This document shows positions 30,849 to 37,637 of a stretch of DNA of 37,637 nucleotides, piece after piece (position 1 is the stretch's first letter; each line of letters opens with the position of its first letter). The DNA is from JAGNEJ01 sp043757865 (GTDB lineage: Bacteria > Verrucomicrobiota > Verrucomicrobiia > Verrucomicrobiales > V1-33). The DNA lies in the NCBI GenBank assembly GCA_043757865.1, contig JAYVOP010000003.1:1-37637 (forward strand), written 5' to 3'. Position numbers and translations under genes: made by a program. The notes beneath the pieces were generated by a model. The model had not been told where the DNA came from and did not search any database. It saw only the letters and a program-made list of their open reading frames with translations.

Positions 30849-33800
30849 TTAGTTCACATACGCCACTTCGCTGGTCATCAGTAGGGCATGAGCAAATTTC
30901 TCCCAGCCATCTAAGGCGGTGCGGTCTACCTTCTCCGCGTTAGGATCACTGACTAGTTCATTGAGTTTCGTGTCCCGGTTCTTGCCCTTAGCGGCTTCGG
31001 CTAGGCGTTTTTTAAGTTCGGCCTGACGTTGCTGTTGCTTGGGGTTCAGGGACTTGGGATCGGCCTCCGCTATGGGTTTGGTGTGGGATAGGCTTTCGGT
31101 ATTGGCGGGCGCGTGAATGTAGTTCAGCGCTAGTTTCACCTCCTCGGGTCGTGGCCAGCGTTGGTAGATGAGTTCGTAGAGCGCCTTCACTTTATCGTTT
31201 TCACTGAGGGCTTTCTTGAACTCTGGGCGGTCAATCGCATTGCGCGCTTGTTCTATGACTAGCATGCTATTCATGCGAAAAAGCGCCTGTTGGGGGACAA
31301 CGGTTTCGTGGCGTTTGCCCGTGGGCAACTGCGCGTTCGCCATGTCGAAGTTCTTCATGAATTCCGCCATGTTCAGTCGATCCACGAAGCCATAGATGGT
31401 GCGGCGGGGGCTGTAGGGCTCAGTCTCTATGTTCATGGGATGGCCGAACTGCGTGAGATCCAGCTTCCCACCGATGGCTAGCAAACTATCCCGCAGCGCC
31501 TCGAAATCTAGCCGTCGCACGTTGGCGCGCCAGAGCAGGCGATTGAAGGGATCTGCCTTGGCCATAGCCTCGTTAGGATCACTGGACTCTTGGTAAACAG
31601 CGGAGTTCATAATCAGCCGATGTAGGGACTTCAACGACCAGCCATCGGCCATGAATTTCGCAGCTAGCCAATCACACAATTCCTGGTGGCTAGGGGCCTC
31701 GCTCATGGTGCCTAGGTCATCCGGCGTGTTGACGAATCCCTCGCCAAAATGGTGCATCCACACGCGGTTTACTAACACGCGACTGGTCAACGGGTTGGTG
31801 GGGCTGGCGATGGCGTCGGCTAGCTGGAGGCGGCCACTCACGTTGCTGGGGACGGGCTGGCGGTCCGGTTGGAGGAATTCCATGAACTGTCGGGGAACTT
31901 CTGGGCCGGGGGATTTGGCTTCGCCACGGATGAAGACATTGGAGTTCCGCGGGCGCTTATCTACGACCACATTTGCTCGTGCGATGGTGCCAGGATGCGT
32001 TAGATCCATGGCGGAGAGTTGTTTACCAATGCCGCCGATGACCTTCTGCATTTCTTGGCTCAGGCCTTTATACATGTCCTCGAAGTCCTCATGTAAATAC
32101 GGCTTCACGCTGAAGACCGCGCTGCGCACCTGCTCCAGCGCTGCGTCCTTCAGTCCTGGATACAGGGCGTGAGGCCCAGCGGTCTTTTTCCATGCCGCAT
32201 GATCTGGTTCATAAGCCGCGTCGGCGGCGGCAAAGATCGGGGCATAAATTTTTGCCGCTTGAGCGAGGCTAGTCACGGTTTGGCCAGTGAAGGCTTTGGC
32301 CACTAACGGGTTCACATATGTAGGGTCATTGGCGGTGGTGTAGCGGGTGATGATTTCTGCGGCCTTAGCGGTAAAGGCTTTCTCGGGCACCCGCATCAGT
32401 TCCGTCCATAACCCTAACACGGGATGCTCAAAGTTGCGGATCGCCTCCCTGCGCTGTTTCTTCATGTCCTGCTTGTCCGCAGCAGCCACTTTGGTGGCCA
32501 TGGGCTTAGGCTCGGACTTCATTTCCTTCTGCCGTTGCTGGAGGGCATCTTTGGCTTGAGTTTGAATAGAGCGTTGGGCGGCTTGGAGATTTTCCGGGAG
32601 CAGGCCGTTCTTTTTGAGTAGTGTTAGCATTTCAGGATCATTCGCTCGCTTGCCGCCTTTGAGGTGATCCAGGGCGATGAGAAACGTCTCGGCATGTTGG
32701 TTAAATTTGCTCGCCTCAGCGCACATGTCTTTGTCGATCAGGGCGTAGCCTTTCTCTATGAGGTTCTGGTGTTCCGCTTCGTAGCCAGCCTGGGCTTTGG
32801 AATCGCGACTCTGTGCTAGGACGGGCAGATCATCTGGTTCCGCACTGCTGTTAAAGATCCCGTGCAGGCTGTAGTAATCCCGCGTAGGGACGGGATCGAA
32901 GAAATGATCATGGCAGCGCGCGCAAGTCACGGTGGTGGCTAGAAAACCTTTACACACCACGTCGATTTGGTCGTTGATGATGTCATTTTGATTCCCCTGA
33001 AACTGATCTCCCTGCGTTAGAAAACCTAGCGCAGCCAAGGTTTCAGGCTGTTCCTTGGCGGTGGGCAGTTGATCCGCCGCGATCTGCTCGCGGATGAATT
33101 GATCAAACGGACGGTCGGCGTTCAGCGCCTTGATAACATAGTCCCGATACGTCCATGCGAACGGACTCAGCGGGCTGACCTCTTTCTTCACGTCCCCCCG
33201 CGTGTCAGCATAACGCGCCACATCCAGCCAGTAGCGGCCCCAGCGCTCGCCATACTGCGGGCTGGCCAGTAAGCGATCAACCACCTTGGCAAAGGCTCCA
33301 GGCGACTCATCTTTTACGAAATCAATGACTTCCTGCGGGCTCGGCGGCAGGCCCGTGAGATCGAATGTGGCGCGGCGGATCAGCGTGCGTTTATCCGCTG
33401 GCGCAGCGGGCTTCATGTCCTTGGCCTCCAGTTTGGCGAGGATGAAGTTATCCACTGGAGTCTTGATCCACGCGGTGTTTTTGACCTCAGGAATCGGCGG
33501 AGCCGCGAGGGGTTGATACGCCCAATGTTCCTTGGCCTTCTGCTTCATTTCATCCGTTAGGCCATTGGCAATTTTACCGATGTCGCGCTGCGGAGCACTG
33601 GTGGCGCGGGGATCGGGTGCGCCCATTTTCACCCAAGTTTCCAGGTCGGCTAGTTGCTCGGATTTCAGTTGACCACCACTCTCCGGCGGCGGCATTTTCA
33701 AGTCCTCATCGGCATAGCGCACGGCTTTGATCAGCAGGCTCTGTTCAGGATCACCCGGCGTTAGCGCCGGGCCGCTGTCGCCACCCTTGGTCCAGCCAGC

Positions 33801-33989
33801 ACGGCTGTCTAGCGCCAGCCCCCCCTTGGTCTTGCCGTTGGCTTCGCTATGGCATTTGTTGCACGATGCGGCTAGCAAGGGGCGGATTTTTGTCTCAAAA
33901 AACTTTACCCCCTCCGGGCTAGGATCAGCACCGAAGGCAGAGTGGGGGACGGCGAGCGCAAGGGCGCAGAGCAGGAAAAGTGGCTTCAT
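30849..33989 (-). CDS. Planctomycete-type cytochrome c domain protein (PSCyt1-DUF1549-DUF1553)
   Basis: The 1046-residue protein has a signal peptide (MKPLFLLCALALAVPHSAFG). The N-terminal c-type domain has CNKCHSEANG (43-52, haem-binding CxxCH) and the 'PGDPEQSLLIKAVRYADEDL' stretch with KMPP, typical of PSCyt1. DUF1549 follows (TPVDNFILAKLEAKDMKPA, ATFDLTGLPPSP, YGERWGRYWLDVARYADTRG) and includes a second haem-like motif CARCHDHFFDPVP near residues 355-367. A charged helical insert (about 410-560) precedes DUF1553 (LTSRVLVNRVWMHHFGEGFV, LAAKFMADGWSLKSLHRLIM, QALFRMNSMLVI). It ends LLMTSEVAYVN. Such proteins are hallmarks of Planctomycetota and Verrucomicrobiota and often occur beside a DUF1501 partner, which is absent here. 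Function is uncertain; a periplasmic redox or degradative role is proposed by others. Confidence 0.93.
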   Translation of the reverse strand: MKPLFLLCALALAVPHSAFGADPSPEGVKFFETKIRPLLAASCNKCHSEANGKTKGGLALDSRAGWTKGGDSGPALTPGDPEQSLLIKAVRYADEDLKMPPPESGGQLKSEQLADLETWVKMGAPDPRATSAPQRDIGKIANGLTDEMKQKAKEHWAYQPLAAPPIPEVKNTAWIKTPVDNFILAKLEAKDMKPAAPADKRTLIRRATFDLTGLPPSPQEVIDFVKDESPGAFAKVVDRLLASPQYGERWGRYWLDVARYADTRGDVKKEVSPLSPFAWTYRDYVIKALNADRPFDQFIREQIAADQLPTAKEQPETLAALGFLTQGDQFQGNQNDIINDQIDVVCKGFLATTVTCARCHDHFFDPVPTRDYYSLHGIFNSSAEPDDLPVLAQSRDSKAQAGYEAEHQNLIEKGYALIDKDMCAEASKFNQHAETFLIALDHLKGGKRANDPEMLTLLKKNGLLPENLQAAQRSIQTQAKDALQQRQKEMKSEPKPMATKVAAADKQDMKKQRREAIRNFEHPVLGLWTELMRVPEKAFTAKAAEIITRYTTANDPTYVNPLVAKAFTGQTVTSLAQAAKIYAPIFAAADAAYEPDHAAWKKTAGPHALYPGLKDAALEQVRSAVFSVKPYLHEDFEDMYKGLSQEMQKVIGGIGKQLSAMDLTHPGTIARANVVVDKRPRNSNVFIRGEAKSPGPEVPRQFMEFLQPDRQPVPSNVSGRLQLADAIASPTNPLTSRVLVNRVWMHHFGEGFVNTPDDLGTMSEAPSHQELCDWLAAKFMADGWSLKSLHRLIMNSAVYQESSDPNEAMAKADPFNRLLWRANVRRLDFEALRDSLLAIGGKLDLTQFGHPMNIETEPYSPRRTIYGFVDRLNMAEFMKNFDMANAQLPTGKRHETVVPQQALFRMNSMLVIEQARNAIDRPEFKKALSENDKVKALYELIYQRWPRPEEVKLALNYIHAPANTESLSHTKPIAEADPKSLNPKQQQRQAELKKRLAEAAKGKNRDTKLNELVSDPNAEKVDRTALDGWEKFAHALLMTSEVAYVN

Positions 33990-34127
33990 AGTAGCGGGGC
34001 TATAGCCGAAGCTGAGATGGCTTGAGACACCGTAAATGCGGCTTGCTAGGCAGATGGTGAGGTCAGCGAGGCTGTCTGTGGGGCTTGACTTCGGGGGCGG
34101 GCGGTTTTCCTATGAGGTCACTTTTCC

Positions 34128-35537
34128 ATGGTCTTTTCCTCACCGCTCTTCGTCTTTTATTTCCTGCTGCTCTCGCTCGTTGGCTACTACTTGTCGCCCG
34201 TGCGCTGGCGGCATTTAGGGATGACGCTGCTGAGCTACGTCTTCTACGGCTGGTGGAATCCGTGGTTTATGATCCTCATGTTTGGCAGCACCGTCGTGGA
34301 TTACGGCTGCGGCGTCTTAATCGCCAAACATGGGCGACCTCGGTTAGGGTTGCTGCTCTCCGTGATCTCGAATCTGGCCGTGCTCAGCTTCTTTAAATAC
34401 TTTAATTTCGCCTTCTCCAGCCTTGCCAGTGTGGCCGCCGCAGTCGGGGTTAGGCTGCCGGAGACGCCCCTGTGGATGAGCCACATTGTGCTGCCCATGG
34501 GCATCTCGTTCTATGTCTTCCAGTCCATGAGCTACTGCATCGACCTCTATCGCGGCCATGCTCCGCCCGCTCGTTCGTTCGTGGATTTCGCCTGCTTTGT
34601 GAGTTTGTATCCGCAGTTAGTGGCGGGTCCGATTGTGCGTTACGGCAGCATTGCGCATCAGTTACAGCATCGGGATCATACCGTGGAAGCGTTCAGTATG
34701 GGTGTGGCACGGTTCGCGTTAGGCTTTGCCAAAAAGATCCTTTTGGCCGATGCCATGGGCCAGATGGCGGACCTCGCATTCAAGAGCGGCCCAGGCAGTC
34801 TGAGCAGCCTCAGTGCTTGGTTGGGCGTCGTGGCCTATGCTTTCCAGATCTACTTTGATTTCAGTGCTTACAGCGACATGGCCATCGGCCTGGGACGCAT
34901 GTTCGGCTTTCGCTTTATTGAAAATTTCAACTCGCCCTATCGCAGTGCTAGCATCACGGAGTTCTGGCGGCGGTGGCACATTTCTCTCAGCACTTTTCTG
35001 CGAGATTACCTCTACATTCCGTTGGGGGGAAATCGCAAGGGCGTCGGGCGCACTTATGTGAATCTGATGACGGTGATGCTCCTGGGCGGCCTGTGGCACG
35101 GGGCGCAGTGGACGTTTGTAATCTGGGGCGGCATCCATGGGGTGATGCTTTCCCTGGAACGGATGATGGGCCGGAAGCCTTTATTTAAAAAGGTTCCGCG
35201 CGCTTTGAAGATCGCGCTCACGTTCGTCGTCTTGCTGCTAACGTGGGTCTTTTTCCGCGCGGAAAATTACACTGTTAGTAAAGAATACCTCCGCGCCATG
35301 GTCGGCCTGGAGCCACTGAATGCCACCAGCGCGCTGCTGGATGCCATGCTCCTTTCTCGTGGAGCCATCGCGTATTTCTTGTTCGCTAGCATCGTGATCT
35401 GGGCCGTGCCTAACAGCCAGCAACTCCTCCAACGCCTCACTCTTTGGAAAGTCCTCGCCTGCCTTGCGCTCTTCGTCATCGCGCTAGCCATGATGTTCCA
35501 ACAAGGCTACAGTCCGTTTCTCTATTTCCAATTTTAA
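34128..35537 (+). CDS. MBOAT family membrane O-acyltransferase (AlgI-like)
   Basis: The 469-residue polytopic inner-membrane protein acetylates (acylates) an exported polysaccharide or envelope glycan together with an AlgJ/AlgX-type partner. It begins VFSSPLFVFYFLLLSLVGYY, the usual start of AlgI homologues. Conserved landmarks are PMGISFYVFQSMSY, PQLVAGPIVRY, FWRRWHISLSTFLRDYLYIP (first catalytic-region His H284), and GGLWHGAQWTFVIWGGIHG with the invariant His H324. Family size and helix pattern are intact. The leader TTTTCCTATGAGGTCACTTTTCC lacks a Shine-Dalgarno sequence. It is followed 3 nt later by the SGNH-type partner gene, so they form one transcript. The acceptor polysaccharide is unknown; no alginate genes are visible. 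Confidence 0.93.
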   Translation: MVFSSPLFVFYFLLLSLVGYYLSPVRWRHLGMTLLSYVFYGWWNPWFMILMFGSTVVDYGCGVLIAKHGRPRLGLLLSVISNLAVLSFFKYFNFAFSSLASVAAAVGVRLPETPLWMSHIVLPMGISFYVFQSMSYCIDLYRGHAPPARSFVDFACFVSLYPQLVAGPIVRYGSIAHQLQHRDHTVEAFSMGVARFALGFAKKILLADAMGQMADLAFKSGPGSLSSLSAWLGVVAYAFQIYFDFSAYSDMAIGLGRMFGFRFIENFNSPYRSASITEFWRRWHISLSTFLRDYLYIPLGGNRKGVGRTYVNLMTVMLLGGLWHGAQWTFVIWGGIHGVMLSLERMMGRKPLFKKVPRALKIALTFVVLLLTWVFFRAENYTVSKEYLRAMVGLEPLNATSALLDAMLLSRGAIAYFLFASIVIWAVPNSQQLLQRLTLWKVLACLALFVIALAMMFQQGYSPFLYFQF

Positions 35538-35540
35538 ACG

Positions 35541-37175
35541 ATGTCCGCCCCCACTCTGCGCAATCCCTACGAGGACGAACTCCCCACAGAGCACTTCGCC
35601 ATCAGTCGCGTGGCTGCATGGAGCTGCACCGTGCTCTTCCTGCTCATCATCACCCTGCCGACGCTCTGGCAAGACGTGCGGGCGTGGAGCCAGCCTGCGG
35701 GCTGGGTGCCTGCTAAAGAGTTTGTTAGTGCAGTGCAAGGCACGGGCTCCACGCAGACGATCGACAAGCGACTAAAGGGCTTTGAAAGCAGCCTGGAACA
35801 ACACCTAGAGTTCGCCATCCCCGCGCGTCGGTGGGCGCAGTGCGCGTTGTTAGGGACTTTGCATTTGGGGAATGAAAAGACCGTGCTGGGCCGCAATGGC
35901 TGGCTCTTCTACGCCCCAGAAATCAAGGCTCTCACCAGCTACGGCCCGCTGCGCCCAGAGCCCACTTCCGTGGCTAAAGACCCCACCGTGGGGGATTGGC
36001 AGCCGCCGCTCCCCGCCATCACGGCCTTTGCGCAGCAGCTCCAGGAACGCGGCATTGCGCTGTGGATCGTGCCCGTGCCCATGAAGGAATCCATTTACCC
36101 AGAGCAGTTAAATGCCGCCGCTCCTAGCCCTGCGCATCATGCGGATGAGGCAGCGTTCTATCAGGAAATTTCCGCCAGCGGGAATGCCGAGATCGTGCGG
36201 CTAGAGTCGCTATTTCTTGATCTGAAAAAGGAGGACGCCACTGCGGGGCCAGTCTATTTAAAACAAGACACCCACTGGTCCCCGCGCGCCATGCAGGCCA
36301 CTGCGCGCCTGCTGGCAGCCCGCCTGGGGAAAGGAACGCAGGCTTATACCAGCCAATCCGTCACCCGCCAGAGCCTGGGAGATCTCGTGGAGAAACTAGA
36401 CCTTGCGGATGGCCAAATTCCCTACCTAGCAGAGACGACCACGTTGGACATCGTGCTGGATCCAGCCACCAGCCAGCCTGTGCAGGCGGATGCCGCTGCG
36501 CCCGTAGTGCTGTTAGGAGATTCTTTCGTTAATATTTTCCATGACCCTAGCCTGGGTTTTGGCACGGGCGATGCGCAGCCCATCGGAGCGGGTCTCGCTC
36601 AGCAGTTGATGCTGGCCACGCAAGCTCCCGTGGACGTGATCGCCATGAACGGCGGGGCCGCGAGCACGGTGCGGGAGCAGTTTGCCAAACGGCCAGACGA
36701 CGTGGTTAGGAAAAAGAAAATCGTCATCTGGGTCATCGCGGCCCGCGATCTTAATCTCAGTCGTGGTGACGCTATCGCCAATCGGGTGGAGTGGAAACAG
36801 GTGACGTTTAACCCCGCCCAGTCCGCCGCACCGAGCACGATCCCCGCCAGCGACATCGTGGTGGATGCGACCGTTAGCGCCATTTCCATGATCCCTGCGG
36901 ACCCTAGTAAAACCAACTACGCAGAGGCTGTCTTCTGCGTGCAATACCACGTCAATCAAGTGCTCAGCGGCACGTTAGGGGAGCGGGACATCTCCGTTTA
37001 CCACTGGCTGTTTAAGAAACGTCAGTTCCTCCCCACGGCCCACGTGGCGGTGGGGCAACGCTATCAACTGAATCTCCAACCCTGGGCCTCGAACCTGGAA
37101 GCCTACAGCAAAACGCTGATCGATGATTTCAACGCCATCGAAGTCTTTTACTCCGAAACTGCCACCCCGTTATGA
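35541..37175 (+). CDS. AlgJ/AlgX-like SGNH acetyltransferase, membrane anchored
   Basis: The 544-residue protein has one N-terminal helix (AAWSCTVLFLLIITLPTLW, 25-43) that anchors it outward. The SGNH-like domain shows LGRNGWLFYA (116-125), ALWIVPVPMKESIYPEQL (173-190, typical AlgJ/AlgX), KQDTHWSP (241-248; catalytic-type D243 and H245) and VVLLGDSFV (322-330; nucleophile S328). Residues 430-544 form a further beta-rich domain with 'AVFCVQYHVNQVLSG' and ERDISVYHWL, not part of canonical AlgJ. It presumably receives acetyl groups from the MBOAT partner, encoded 3 nt upstream, and transfers them to a periplasmic polysaccharide. The stop overlaps the next gene (ATGA). Confidence 0.9.
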   Translation: MSAPTLRNPYEDELPTEHFAISRVAAWSCTVLFLLIITLPTLWQDVRAWSQPAGWVPAKEFVSAVQGTGSTQTIDKRLKGFESSLEQHLEFAIPARRWAQCALLGTLHLGNEKTVLGRNGWLFYAPEIKALTSYGPLRPEPTSVAKDPTVGDWQPPLPAITAFAQQLQERGIALWIVPVPMKESIYPEQLNAAAPSPAHHADEAAFYQEISASGNAEIVRLESLFLDLKKEDATAGPVYLKQDTHWSPRAMQATARLLAARLGKGTQAYTSQSVTRQSLGDLVEKLDLADGQIPYLAETTTLDIVLDPATSQPVQADAAAPVVLLGDSFVNIFHDPSLGFGTGDAQPIGAGLAQQLMLATQAPVDVIAMNGGAASTVREQFAKRPDDVVRKKKIVIWVIAARDLNLSRGDAIANRVEWKQVTFNPAQSAAPSTIPASDIVVDATVSAISMIPADPSKTNYAEAVFCVQYHVNQVLSGTLGERDISVYHWLFKKRQFLPTAHVAVGQRYQLNLQPWASNLEAYSKTLIDDFNAIEVFYSETATPL

Positions 37176-37637
37176 GCCGGAAAGCCTGCTATCTGCTTCT
37201 TGTTAGCCTCCTCCTGGCCGCCGGAACCACCGCGTGGCTCGTGCGCGCCAATCAAGCCCGCAAGGCTGCGGCTAAGCCCGCCAAGCAACGCTCTGTGCCC
37301 ACGGAACTGCCACCGCTGGAGCCCATCAATCCAGTTGCGCTGCGCGCCCAAATCACGGCCCTAACGGGTGGAGCGCGCGTGAAGTTAGTGTGGGTAGAGA
37401 ACCCCGTGCCACAGGGTAAGGACACTTTTGCGCGCACGGAAGAATTACGGCTCGTCGGCTTTGATAGCCAAGGTGCGGATCGCCATGTCATCGCGGAAAA
37501 GTTGGCCAACTACACGCGGCCCTTGCTCACGCCAGACGGCACGCAGGTGCTCTATAACGCCAACGCTGCCACCGGCACAGAGCTGCATCCGCAGATGCAT
37601 CTGGTGGATTGGGATGGGCAAAATGACCGCGTGTTAG
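37172..37637 (+). CDS. Membrane-anchored protein with TolB/WD40-like propeller start (3' truncated by window)
   Basis: The ATG at 37172 overlaps the AlgJ-like stop (ATGA), and the frame stays open to the end, giving 155 codons. The N-terminus MSRKACYLLLVSLLLAAGTT is a signal or anchor helix, followed by a basic Ala/Lys/Pro linker. Then ALTGGARVKLVWVENP, ELRLVGFDSQGADRHVIA, and YTRPLLTPDGTQVLYNANAA (repeat-like strands ending in a 'P-D-G-T-x-V-x-Y' turn typical of TolB or WD40-like beta-propellers). Translational coupling suggests it works with the O-acetylation pair, perhaps as a structural or regulatory partner. The remainder lies outside the window. Confidence 0.75.
   Translation, partial: MSRKACYLLLVSLLLAAGTTAWLVRANQARKAAAKPAKQRSVPTELPPLEPINPVALRAQITALTGGARVKLVWVENPVPQGKDTFARTEELRLVGFDSQGADRHVIAEKLANYTRPLLTPDGTQVLYNANAATGTELHPQMHLVDWDGQNDRVL

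Noticed and set aside
30849..33989. Part of a known DUF1501-containing pair
   Set aside because: No DUF1501 protein lies on either side; the upstream neighbour is the divergent MBOAT gene and the downstream one is a cupin.
1..37637. CRISPR array, tRNA, rRNA, insertion sequence or prophage
   Set aside because: I saw no regularly spaced repeats, no cloverleaf with a GTTCRA loop, no transposase-like protein and no phage structural genes.

Overview
The window looks like a chromosomal segment of a Verrucomicrobiota bacterium, probably of the Verrucomicrobiae. This rests on protein families typical of that phylum and of Planctomycetota: a large DUF1549/DUF1553 cytochrome c-type protein, a GldA/GldF/GldG plus DUF4340 ABC operon, a choice-of-anchor K protein, a protein ending in an 'LYRYQLEHGAWPATLAE' type tail, and an Rhs core of the 'EYIRGSDYGGGIGG' type. 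The DNA is GC-rich. I see no tRNA, rRNA, CRISPR array, insertion sequence or prophage. Both ends cut a gene.

Layout. 1-2363 is the tip of an Rhs polymorphic-toxin locus: the 3' part of an Rhs gene ending in a domain with an HEAGH zinc-protease motif, an overlapping candidate immunity gene, and a degenerate duplicate of the Rhs core. 2366-5001 holds two sugar- or phosphosugar-transferase-like genes; the second fuses a Stealth-like half to a DxD glycosyltransferase-like half. 5099-7378 holds a ferredoxin with its own terminator, a membrane-anchored protein and a coproheme decarboxylase (HemQ/chlorite dismutase family). 7617-10792 is a two-gene fructan module: a sugar porter overlapping an exported GH32 hydrolase. 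11128-16393 is a four-gene ABC operon (ATPase, permease, GldG-like, DUF4340), followed by a secreted TIM-barrel-like protein and a small Tyr/Asp-rich secreted protein. 18656-21995 holds a Nif3-like protein, a surface protein whose 3' end overlaps Nif3, and a small secreted protein. 22343-26281 holds arabinose-5-phosphate isomerase, xylulokinase and a membrane-anchored hypothetical. 26445-30745 holds a lipoprotein, the tight hslR / FMN-binding membrane protein / YggS cluster, and a cupin. 30849-33989 is the DUF1549/DUF1553 protein. 34128 to the end is an AlgI/AlgJ-type acyltransfer pair followed by a partial propeller-like gene.

The most unusual items are the Stealth-like/glycosyltransferase fusion, the NosR-like membrane protein with two FMN-attachment motifs but no ferredoxin clusters, the Rhs zincin tip with its neighbours, a short Cys-rich ORF with a good Shine-Dalgarno sequence overlapping the start of a secreted protein, and the widespread use of pyrimidine-rich leaders without Shine-Dalgarno sequences. 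Functions are assigned by recognising motifs and family resemblance by eye. No database search was run.
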